DNA from: Epiperipatus broadwayi
Taxonomy: Eukaryota > Onychophora > Udeonychophora > Euonychophora > Peripatidae
NCBI GenBank assembly: GCA_028023455.1
Contig: JAQFVV010000111.1
Location: 2,421,909-2,485,908, forward strand
Reading direction: 5' to 3'
Length of the DNA stretch: 64,000 bases
Within the stretch, counting starts at the first letter, position 1, and every line of letters begins with the position of its first letter. The notes under the pieces were generated by a model. That model saw only the letters and a list, made by a program, of their open reading frames with translations, ran no database searches and was not told the DNA's origin. Shown here in pieces: positions 21,568-31,075 of this stretch. A program made the translations under genes and the position numbers.

Positions 21568-22612
21568 AATGCCATTGTTCATACAATAGCGTCACTTAGT
21601 GCAAGCCAGAGTAATCAATAGATGCAGGAAAGTTTGTGCATAAAATCTCTATCTAGTGTGAAATCCAATATCCCCAGACTAGTTTCTAGCTTATGGCTTT
21701 CTTTAGTGATGAACCTTGGATCTGAGAGCACTGCATCCAGACCTTAGGATCTAATGCAACCTGCCAGCAGCCACCTTTTATATTATTAGCTAACTACAAA
21801 GCTTTTGAATCCAAAATGAAAACATATTAATGTTTTCAATTCAAGCTCATCAACTTGTATAGTCATATAGATCTGAACTCAGTTCAGGATCCTTATTCTT
21901 TGGTGTCTTTGGTTCTTTAATAACTACAGGCACCATAATCCTATTGGGAAGGGTTGATATTAAACCACTAGATATCACATGATCACCATTCTTTATGCTT
22001 ACTCACACTGTTTGCACATAGACTAAACTCTCCCCACAGTAGTTCCACTCAGTGCAAGCCAGAGTAATCAATGGATGCAAGAAGGTTGCACTGAATGACA
22101 CTACTGTATGGAGAGTTTATGTAAGCATAAAGAATGATGATCATGTGATGTTTAGTTGTTTAATACCAATCCTGCCCAATAGGAATATTATGACTGTGAT
22201 AATTAAAGAAGCAAAGACCCCAAAATGTAAGGATGCTGAACTGAGTTCAGAGATATATATGACTATACAAGCTAATGAGCTTGAATTGAAAACATTATTG
22301 GGCTTTCATTTTGGACTCAAAACTTTATAGTTAGCTAATAAAGTAAAACGTGACTGCTTGAGGATTGCATTAGATCATAAGATGTAGGTGCAGTGCTCTC
22401 AGATCCAAGGCTTCTCACTGATGAAAGCCACAAGCTAGAAACTAGTCTGGGAATATTGGATGAGTAGGCCTTAGATAGGGATTTTACGCTCAAACCTTCT
22501 TGCATCCATTGATTATTCTCGCACTGAGTAGCACTACTGTATGGAAAGTGTAGTCTCTGTGTAAACAGCTTCTATAAGAATAGAGAATGGTGATCACATA
22601 ATGTCCAGTAGA
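21568..22612. mobile_element. Two F1 elements as a 1-kb inverted repeat
   Basis: Arms of about 510 bp (21568-22080 and 22095-22612) are the same F1 sequence head to head, meeting at GGTTG|CACTGAATGAC near 22085. Landmarks pair across the centre: CTGAACTCAGTTCAGGATCC with GGATGCTGAACTGAGTTCAG, and TGATCACC with GATGATCATG. The right arm carries the F1 hammerhead-like core on + (22403-22461: CTGATGA 22418-22424, AGC-CACAA-GCT, GAAAC, ACTAGTC). The arms differ at many positions, so the structure is old. No coding function. Confidence 0.7.
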
Positions 22613-22956
22613 CTGTTATTTGCACAACTAATTCATATTTTTGTTCTTCTTTCATTTAAATTACATAAGTTTTATATTAATTTTGTTAGAGCAGGCAATA
22701 ATCTGTTCATAAAAACTATCCAAGTTTTATATTAATTTTGCTTTATAAAATAAATTAGTATTTGTATCACTGATTCAAGTATTTTTTTTTTTTACATTTT
22801 TTGTTTATTGTTTCAATAATATTCCCATAGTTCCCTTAAGTGTTTATAAACATTCCTGAATGCTAAATGATTACCTATACTGAAAATGTTGTATAATTTA
22901 TCAAAGTATATATCATCTTTTATTTTTGATTTTTTTTATATTCATCATGTATTACA

Positions 22957-23613
22957 TAGTGGCAGATTATATTTTTTGGGAGCTCCAGATGGAAATAATA
23001 TTTGGGGTTCCCCCTAAAAGTATTAAAACAATCATATTTGTAACACAAAGTTTTTTATTGGCCAATTTTTTAATTTTTGTATACATTACTTTTTTAATTA
23101 TTTTTGTGAATAGTGTTTCTACTAAAATAAATAAATATGTACAACTTGTCAATTTTTATTTATATTTTTGACATTAGTAAGAAAAAAATACATTAATAAT
23201 AATAAAACAGATTGTAGATATATATTCATTTAACAAAGAATTACCCAACACAAATTTCTTATCCAGTTTTTGCAAATTTATCATGTTTTTTAATAAACAT
23301 TATTAATGTATTAGTCAAATGGTTTTGATTGATTGTATTTCTAACATAATTTTCTGCTCATTTTAAAAGTAAAAATTATGCATCATTTGCTTTAGAAATC
23401 AATATTACTATAAATTTAAGAAAAACAACTATTATTAGTTCGATTGAAATATAGACAATTTGGATACTCAAATATACCATTGGAATAAATTTGGCATTAT
23501 ATTTAGTTTACGAATTATTGAAATTTTACAAAAAATGTAAATGTTTTAAAAATTTGGTGTTCCCCCTCCTGATATGGGGTCCAAAGCATCCACCTTCATG
23601 AAAAACGGCCACT
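22957..23613. mobile_element. Possible non-autonomous hAT-type DNA element
   Basis: Short inverted ends TAGTGGC (22957) and GCCACT (to 23613) enclose 657 bases containing two GTTCCCCC motifs. The flanks GTATTACA and TATAAACA are similar 8-mers, in line with the hAT target-site length but imperfect. No transposase is recognisable; the small ORFs inside are AT-rich and unconvincing. 22613-22956 and 23614-24085 show nothing else. Confidence 0.3.
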
Positions 23614-24089
23614 GTATAAACATATTAATTATTTATAGCACGTTGAGTATGTTGAAATCAATCACATTGCAATTTGTAAATTTTTTAATTTTAAAATAAA
23701 CCAGTATTTTTTAAGGTCTGAAAAATCTTGTAGGTTCGCAGTTTCCTCACAGAATCGGGAAAAGTTCATAGAAATTTAATGAGTATCTTTTTGTAAATGT
23801 TGGTTATTAAAAGCAAAAGGATATGAAGATATCTTGATTGATAATAATAATAAAAAAGTGGAACTTATTACTTTAGTTTTTTTTTTAGTTAAATTTTAGT
23901 GCAGTGTCCTGGAAGCCCACATAGTTAAGATAGTCCTGAACATAAGTTTAATTTATTTTAAAAGATGCATACTTTAAAATTATTAAACTCGTAATGAGAG
24001 ATGCATTGAGAATTGAAAAAACATTAAAATAAATAATAGAAGTTTAAATACAGAGATTTGAACTTTTCTATATTTATTCTATGCTCCAT

Positions 24090-24600
24090 CTCAATCCCCA
24101 ATATAGGTATTTCGTGCAGAACTAGAACTCATGATGTGGCCCAACTAACCAGCACTCAGAGTGCAAGACGAATATAGACAGAAAAAAGTTTAAATCCCTC
24201 TATATGTATTAAATAGATTATGTCCTGTACATGAGGAGTCAGATTGACCTTAGGTCAACATGGGTGTGACAAGAATCTCGGCCTCAGGGTGGCCTTTGAG
24301 GATTCCATCATCAGATTTTCAATTGGATGGCCGGTTGAAGAGTTGGAGTGTGGAATAGATTGAAGCCTGTCTATTAAAGTATGAAGATTGGCTATCTTAA
24401 TATATATATCTGAGCACTTATAGCATATATGTATAGCGATGGTAATCTGGACCAACTGATGATTGCTGGTTTAGCATGAAATACGTATATTGGTCATTAT
24501 TTATCTTTTCAACATATATGTGTTCAAGTGTATCAGTGTTATGAGATAGAGTGGTGGGTGGTGTGAGTCTGTGTTCATATACCCTATATATTATTTACTA
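24090..24600. repeat. F4-type repeat, decayed copy
   Basis: The middle (ATCATCAGATTTTCA, AGAGTTGGAG, AGCCTGT, TATTAAAGTATG) matches the element at 26178-26548 in the same order. The ends, tRNA-like in that copy, are worn here. On - a CTGATGATGG stretch is followed by a CCTCA/TGAGG hairpin. It ends about 120 bp before the RBM8A promoter region. Confidence 0.5.
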
Positions 24601-24719
24601 TATAGTAAACATTCAGTCTATTGGATTAATTAATAAAAAATTAAAAATGTACTTTTTATGATTCATTAATGTATAGACATTATTTGATAATAAAGTGATT
24701 TTTATAAATCAATATATAA

Positions 24720-24809
24720 AAACGATACGGAAGTAAACAGAATTTCTAAAAAAGCAGTCAAATTCACTTAAATCACGTGCCTTTTCTCGTTGTTATTGAG
24801 AATTTTAAA
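24720..24809 (+). promoter_or_regulatory. RBM8A: Putative RBM8A core promoter and 5' UTR
   Basis: The 90 bases before the start codon hold an ETS-like site (ACGGAAGTAA, 24727-24736), a perfect E-box CACGTG (24774-24779) and a pyrimidine run CTTTTCTC (24781-24788) that could be an initiator or TOP-like start. There is no TATA box at a suitable distance. The ATG context AAAATGG has A at -3 and G at +4, which is favourable. ETS and E-box sites are usual for housekeeping promoters; the role here is inferred from position only. Confidence 0.45.
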
Positions 24810-24873
24810 ATGGTGGACGTTTTGGATATTCACGAAGGAGCTGAAGAATTTGAAGTAGATGAAGAAGGCGATA
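24810..24873 (+). CDS. RBM8A: RBM8A (Y14), coding exon 1
   Basis: This exon encodes residues 1-21 plus the first base of codon 22 and ends at donor GTGAGT (24874). The acidic start MVDVLDIHEG, followed by an E/D-rich stretch, matches the N-terminus of animal RBM8A/Y14. Y14 binds MAGOH and, with eIF4A3 and CASC3, forms the exon junction complex deposited on spliced mRNA; it acts in mRNA localisation, translation and nonsense-mediated decay. The five exons found give about 157 residues of a protein that is about 174 in human. All junctions keep frame. The start was chosen because it is the family's conserved first Met, has a good Kozak context and follows promoter-like sequence. Identification rests on recognising the protein across all five exons. 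Confidence 0.93.
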
Positions 24874-26177
24874 GTGAGTTATTTCATTATTGATAATTTA
24901 AATATTTTTTAAGAATATAGACAAAAATATGTATATATGTAAAAGTAAATACTGACTACAAAGAAGCATTATATTTGTTATTTTATGCACATTTAATGTT
25001 TTAATAAATCCATGAAAAATTGAGACTAAATGATACGCAATAACAAATTATTCAACATGGCTTTTAAGACACAATAATTTTTTATTATTCGTTATTCGTT
25101 TAAAATTTATTTATATCAATTATATAAAGATAACAATAGTTAAATGCGTACTTAAATGCACAATTTGCTACAAGAGATCTACAAGTGTCAAACTTCCAGC
25201 ACTCATATTTTTGATATATCCGTGTTCACATACATTCTTAAGAGAGGATTATTTCTCGAAGTCATAAATAGTAATGTGTAAACTTACAAAACACTAAAAT
25301 AGCTAAATATTTATATTTTTAATGTGATGTGAATGTTATTACAAATAAGATTGATAATTTTTTATAACTTATGAGGAAAAGAGACGTTTTTTGTTGTTTA
25401 TATTATCTTTCTGTTATCTAAATTTATTTCTCAGCAAGTAAGAATGATTGCCCCTGGAATGAACATTAAGAGTAGTTCGGGTGGGGGGAGTAGTATACAG
25501 AAGGGAAAATTTTCAAGCACGAATTTTATATTAAACGCTAATCTATTATTAGACATTGTGTAAATATTCATATTAAAATGATAGATATTTGCTGTTTTGC
25601 CTAGATATATTAGCTATTTTGCCTGTATAATAAATGACATTTTTGTAGATTCGACATAAGTTTTCATCTGATTCACATAATCATTGCTGGTGGTTCTTTC
25701 AGATTTTCTGATCAGTAAGAAGTTGTATATTGAAATGATTCTCAAAGTAGTCACAATTTAAGATTTGATTATAGTTGGGCATTGGAATGTTTTTTTTTTT
25801 TTTTTGGTATTTGAGGTTTTCTAAGCAATCTTAAAACATTTTTTTAGGTAACTGATAAATCCCAGTAGATATCAAATTATTAGTTGTTAAATCAATATCT
25901 AATTATCTAGAAGTGAAGCAAAGGCAGGTTAGAAAATATTATTTCTGACTGGCAGGTATTAGTGTCTTTATGGAGATATGTAGGAAAGGAGTCTACCTTG
26001 CAATGATCTAAATAAGAATAGTTTGCTTGATGCTAGATCAGAATTGGCGAAACGTCTGAATTACATATTGAAAATCGTTGTTTCCATGCATTTAGTGTAA
26101 TAATTAATCCAAAAATCATTACTTTATTATTATTAGAACATGTTATACATATGCTTTTTAAATAATCAAAAAATGAA

Positions 26178-26548
26178 AGAGGATTTCAACCCAGACTTTC
26201 AAGCCCCCTAAAATTATCCACTCTATCCAATATAACCAATACACATCATCAATGGCTTTGAGCATTCCATCATCAGATTTTCAGTGATATGGGTAGCTGA
26301 AGAGTTGGAGAGTGGATTGAAGCCTGTACATTAAAGTGTGTAGATTTGTTATCTTAATATAAATTGAACACTGATTATATATATGTGTGGGAGATGATGA
26401 TCCGGACTGATATGTGTTAATTCAGCATGAAGTATATATATTTGGATATCTTTTTTTTTACATGTATGTGGTCATATGTATGGGATATATTTGATACACT
26501 GGATGATTGTAGGGAGCTTGAAAATCTGGGTTCAAATCCCCTTTAGTT
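26178..26548. repeat. F4 element with tRNA-like inverted ends
   Basis: The left end on - (26178-26255) and the right end on + (26465-26548) both read roughly TTGGATAGAGTGGAT, then GGGNGCTTGAAAATCTGGGT and TCAAATCC, so the element carries a Pol III B-box-like motif facing outward at each side. The central about 200 bases are shared with 24090-24600. No ORF. It may be a head-to-head SINE dimer or a foldback element that captured a tRNA-like end. Confidence 0.55.
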
Positions 26549-27122
26549 ACATCTAGTTTAAATATATACATTATACTTGTATTTCAGTATTACATAATCA
26601 AAAAATATATGTATATATAATTTTTGAATGAAAAAGTTTTTAACTATATGTTTAATATGTAATTCAGGCCTGCATAACTTTATAAAAAGAAACTGTGATA
26701 GAAATAAAAGAAATAATTCATGAAAAATTAACTTTGAGAAAAATGAGAGATTGATAATTGGTGAATTGTATAGATAGAAGCAGTAATCTTTGATGCAAGA
26801 AACATTGTTTAAGAGAGTTAACAGTAATATGTATTTATGTATACAGATGCATAAGCAAATTTTTAACAAAAACTTTTTCTTGCAATTTTATAGGGAGTAT
26901 TTTGTAGATTAAAATGGGAACCTAATAGTACAAAATTTTAAAAATAGAGAGTAATTATGTCATCTAGATATTGGCAAGTTATATATTAGTTTTTCAGTCA
27001 ATATTTAGAGCTTCAAAAAATAAGTTACTAGATGAATGCAAAAAAAGTAAGCTAAAGTTTATTGCTTATAAAAACTAAATATTTTCAATGAGAGAAGACA
27101 TAGTGAAAAAAATTAATTATAT

Positions 27123-27870
27123 AATTAAAGTTGGATGGAATGTTTTGAGTAAAAATAATTGCGTACTTAAAGGAAATATGCTTATATACTTGAAATGAAA
27201 GATTTTACAAATGTGTTTTACCATTGCTTATTTATGAATCTGAGATTTGTGTATTTAGAAAAGTAGTATGGACATGGTAATTAAACTTAGATGGAATGCT
27301 TTGAGTAAAAGTAATTTAATACTGAAAGGAAATATGTTAATGTACTTGAAATGTGTTTTACCAGTGCTTATTTATGAATCTGAGACTTATGTATTTAGAA
27401 AAGTAATATGGATAGATTTTTTTACTTCATAATGTGGTCTATCATTAAGTATATAAGTCTCAGAACTATAATTAGACACAGTGAAGTATAGAGAGAATTT
27501 AGGAATAACAAAGGAGGATTGAATAAATAAACACATATTGACAGAGATAAAAGACTGAAATAGAGTTGGGCTGGACATATTGCAGAGATAAAAGACTGAA
27601 ATGGAGTTGGGCTGGACATATTGCAGAGATAAAAGACTGAAATGGAGTTGGGCTGGACATATTGCTAAAAGAAATAATCATAAATGGACATTTGAAATCT
27701 TAAACTGGATTCCAAGAGATTGTAAAATTCTTAGAAAGAAACCATATATGATGATAGGAAGCTTGCAGTGAGGTTGAGAAGAGAAGCTACAGATTAAAGA
27801 AACTGGACTAAGTGTGGAGAAATTTTTATTCTGCAATGGATTGATAGTGATAGAAAGTAATGGTGATGTT
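27123..27870 (+). pseudogene. RTE 3' fragment with internal duplications
   Basis: The sequence matches the last third of the RTE ORF (GWNA-GRNNLILKGNMPMCLK-like, VLPVLTYGSETW-like, WSWAGHIA, LNWIPRDC). A segment of about 155 bp is repeated in tandem (27123-27278 and 27279-27415). A 41-bp unit, AGAGATAAAAGACTGAAATG plus GAGTTGGGCTGGACATATTGC, is present three times (27543-27665). The fragment lies in sense orientation in RBM8A intron 1. Confidence 0.75.
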
Positions 27871-28504
27871 TATAAATTATAACAATAAAAGTATGCTAGT
27901 ACATGTTTTTAATATATATATAAATTAAGTAGTTTTTGGGTTAAACCATGTGTTAATTTTGATTACTTGCCAACATTTCGATGAAAAAGCATGTGCTATT
28001 GTCAAGATTAACTTTTCAAAGAAAAACCATTAGGTCTCAAATAGTAATGAGATTGAATGTGAGGTAAAGAATGAAATTGAGTGGAAGTAGTTGAGGATTT
28101 AGAATATGTGGATTAACAAAATGTTTATTTTCCTCAGTTTTACTATTAATTTATTTCAAGTTTATATTAAAAGAAAAAGATAAAGTAATTGGTCTCCATA
28201 AGTTAGAATACATTGTGCTTCATCAGCTTTATTTAAACCAGTTGGTCTTTTTAGTATTTCAATTGATTCTCTAATGGTTCTCAAATCATCAGTTGAGTAG
28301 TAAGGGTTGCTTGTATTTTTTCATTTAAATATAGTTTATTATTATTTTTTGTAGAACAGTAATGTTTTTACATGTAAATTTAGAATATACAAACTAATTA
28401 TGATTGTTTTTATTATAACTGCTTTTATTACATTTTTAAAATTAATATATATATAACTATATGTAGTTTTTCATCTGTGTAATATGTTTATTTTTTTATT
28501 TCAG

Positions 28505-28564
28505 AGGGAATTCAAAAACTTAAGGACAATGTAAAGAAAAGAAAGGGAAGAGGTTTTGGATCGG
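28505..28564 (+). CDS. RBM8A: RBM8A exon 2
   Basis: The exon has acceptor TTTATTTCAG and donor GTAATT and is 60 nt long. It completes codon 22 and encodes GIQKLKDNVKKRKGRGFGS plus one base. The basic KKRKGRGFGS block is highly conserved in Y14 and lies just before the linker to the RRM. One oddity is that codon 22, formed across the junction, reads AAG (Lys), where the human protein has Glu. Two decayed paralogous copies of this exon and its flanks lie upstream at 4457-4511 and 4845-4914. Confidence 0.93.
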
Positions 28565-28998
28565 GTAATTATATGAATTTATTTGTAATTATAAAAACTT
28601 TTAATTTTATTTAGAATATCAATTTTTAGTCTAATATTGAATTGTATCTTATTATTTAAAAAAAAAAAAGTTTAAGTATAGTTGAATTCTAATTATGTTG
28701 TTTCTAATTAAAAATGAATTTTGTGTACTATATATATAGAGGTGTAGAATATTTTGAATATCTGCATTGTTAGACTAAAAGCTTCTGCTTTATATATAAG
28801 TATCTCTAAATGATTTTATGTTCATTATTTATATATTCATTGATTTTATTTGATTTTACATTGAAACAAAATTTTGTTGTATGTATTGTGTTTCAATTAG
28901 TAATGTAACATTAAACGGTTGTGTTCTGATCCATTGTGTCAGCTGCGGGTTGGCGCTATTTCTAGAAATATGCCGTTTCCGCGGCCGCACCCGAGCCT

Positions 28999-29135
28999 TC
29001 TTTCTACAATAAATCCTAGAAAGAATGTTAACTCGGAGTTAAGCCTTCTTTCTATGATAAAAACCTAGAAAGATTGTTAACTCCGCTGACGGCTAAACGC
29101 TGTGGCTTTTTCCTATGCTAAAAGCAGAGGAAAAT
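28999..29135 (+). repeat. Three subterminal stem-loops in tandem
   Basis: CTTTCTA (29000-29006) pairs with TAGAAAG (29017-29023); the next 49-bp unit repeats this hairpin (about 29048-29072); a third, looser TTTTCCT/AGAGGAAAA hairpin follows at 29107-29133. Each is close to GTTAACTC or GGC motifs. Repeated subterminal hairpins are typical of transposase binding sites, but that role is inferred. Confidence 0.45.
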
Positions 29136-29431
29136 GCCGTAGTTGTTTGTGTTATGCACTATATCGTAATGCTGTGTTATGTATTTTATGTAACAGTATC
29201 ATACGAGGGTGTGTTAAGTTCATCATGTCAAAATTATTTAAATTTTCATTGGGGCCTTTTTTTTTTGTATGAATTGATGTACTGTTACATTTTAACAGTT
29301 TTAACAGTGTCGTGATTGTTCCTCATAAAGCTATAAGTCTCCTAAATTCTCTATTAGGGTGGGATAGCGCAATTTTTTTGACAATCACGCTTTAAGTTAC
29401 GTTTTAGCGAGTAATTTTCCGAGACCAAGAA

Positions 29432-29690
29432 TATGGCTAATTCGAACACAGAAAAATTGAAAATATGGGAATTGCCAGACAAGGAAGCCGGCGCTGTAAC
29501 ATTTCTACAGCAGAAAAACATCATGCTGAAAGAAAAGATGTTTGTGCTGCAGATATATGCGACTTGAGGTCCTCTAAACATCTTTGGACTTTCATTTATA
29601 AGTCTCATTCTTGCCGATGTAAATGTTCACTTCTCGTAAAGGGCAGCTTGTGTGAGGGATTCCAAATGGCCTTCGTCAAATGTAAAATAA
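29432..29690 (+). pseudogene. Possible Merlin/ISXO2-like transposase N-terminal remnant
   Basis: From ATG at 29432 the frame reads MANSNTEKLKIWELPDKEAG, then AVTFLQQKNIM, and stops after 44 codons. In another frame downstream lie WTF then SHSCRCKCSLLVKGSLCEGF and QMAFVKC. LP-x-E-A-x-x-F-L-Q-x-K-x-I, then a Cys pair and a KGS-x-x-x-GF motif, recalls the N-terminal region of ISXO2-like transposases. The catalytic domain is missing and replaced by the repeat array. The match is by eye and could be wrong. Confidence 0.35.
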
Positions 29691-29714
29691 AAGTTAACTT
29701 AAATTTTTATTTAA

Positions 29715-31075
29715 ACATAGACCCCTTCTCCCAATAATTGTTGTCAATCAAATATAAAATAAAAGGGTAACATTAAAAACACCCCTCCTATTAATTATTG
29801 TCAATCAAATGTAAATCAATAAAAGTAACGTAAATTATTTTTTAAACATAACCCAAATTACTATTTGAACATACATCAAAAAAGACCCTCTTGTCAATAA
29901 AAATTAAAAAGCAACTATTATTGCCCCATTGTCAAAAATATTATTTGGGAAAAATAATTTATAAACGAAAGAAAGTAAAATTGGTGTTGTCAATCGAATG
30001 TAAAATAAAAGTAACTTAAATTATTATTTAAACATACACAAAAAAACCCCTTCTCCCAATTATTGTTGTCGGCAATCAAATGTAAAATAAAAGTAATGTA
30101 AATTATTATTTAATCATACACAAAAACACCCCTCCCACTAATTGTTGTCAATCAAATGTAAACCAATAAAAGTAACGTAAATTATTATTTAAAGATACAT
30201 AAAAAAACCTGTTCTCTTGAATTTTGTCAATCAAAATTTAAAAAACAGTAATTATATTTAAAAAAGCCACATTACTATTTGAACATAAACCAAAAAAGAC
30301 CCACTTGTCAATAAAAATTAAAAAACAACTATTATTGTCCCATTATCAAAAATATTGTTTGGGAAAAATAATTTATAAACGAAAGAAAGTAAAATTGGTT
30401 GTCAATCAAATGTAAAATAAAAGTAACTTAAATTATTATTTAAATATACACAAAAACACCCCTCCCACTTATTATTGTCAATCAAATGTAAACCAATAAA
30501 AAGTAAGGTAAATTATTATTTAAACATAACCCAAATTACTATTTGAACGTACACCAAAAAGACTCTCTTGTCAATAAAAATTAAGAAACAACTATTATTG
30601 TCCCATTGTCAAAAATATTTGGGAAAAATAATTTATAAACGAAAGAAAGTAAAATTGGTTGTCAATCAAATGTAAAATAAAAGTAACTTAAATTATTATT
30701 TAAACATAACATACACAAAAAAAAACCCCCTTCTCCCAATTATTGTTGTTGGCAATCAAATGTAAAATAAAAGTAACGTAAATTATTATTTAATCATACA
30801 CAAAAACACCCCTCCCACTAATTGTTGTCAATCAAATGTAAACCAATAAAAGTAACGTAAATTATTATTTAAAGATGCATAAAAAAACTCAATCTCTCTT
30901 GAATTTTGTCAATCAAAATTTAAAAAACAGTAAATTACTATTTGAACATAAACCAAAAAAGACCCACTTGTCAATAAAAATTAAAAAACAACTATTATTG
31001 TCCCATTGTCAAAAATATTATTAGGGAAAAATAATTTATAAACGAAAGAAAGTAAAATTTGTAAACAAAAATAAA
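29715..31075 (+). repeat. Tandem array inside the Merlin-like element
   Basis: A submonomer of about 72-75 bp (GTCAATCAAATGTAAAATAA, then AAGTAACTTAAATTATTATT, TAAACATACAC and ACCCCTCCCACTAA) is organised into higher-order units. The marker GGGAAAAATAATTTATAAAC occurs at about 29946, 30362, 30612 and 31024, giving unit lengths near 412, 251 and 414. It is not CRISPR: repeats are long, imperfect and AT-rich, and have no unique spacers. Confidence 0.8.

Larger units (their letters stand above)
24874..28504 (+). other. RBM8A: RBM8A intron 1
   Basis: The intron begins GTGAGT and ends TTTCAG. It holds an inverted-repeat element with tRNA-like ends (26178-26548) and an RTE 3' fragment (27123-27870). 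In 24874-26175 I see only AT-rich unique-looking sequence with a T-run near 25790. The last 300 bases match the region upstream of the dead exon 2 copies near 3150-4450. Confidence 0.85.

Noticed and set aside
22926-23171. An 81-codon plus-strand ORF
   Set aside because: AT-driven hydrophobic translation inside a probable non-autonomous DNA element; no motif.
24255-24455. A minus-strand 66-codon ORF as a gene, and CTGATGATGG there as a hammerhead
   Set aside because: The ORF lies wholly inside a dispersed repeat. After CTGATGA there is a hairpin but no GAAA at the required place.
26558-26869. A 103-codon minus-strand ORF as a membrane protein gene
   Set aside because: Its Ile/Leu/Phe/Lys-rich composition is what random AT-rich DNA gives; there are no family motifs or splice support.
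29715-31075. A CRISPR-like array
   Set aside because: Animal DNA; units are long, AT-rich, imperfect and nested, with no unique spacers, and lie inside transposon ends.
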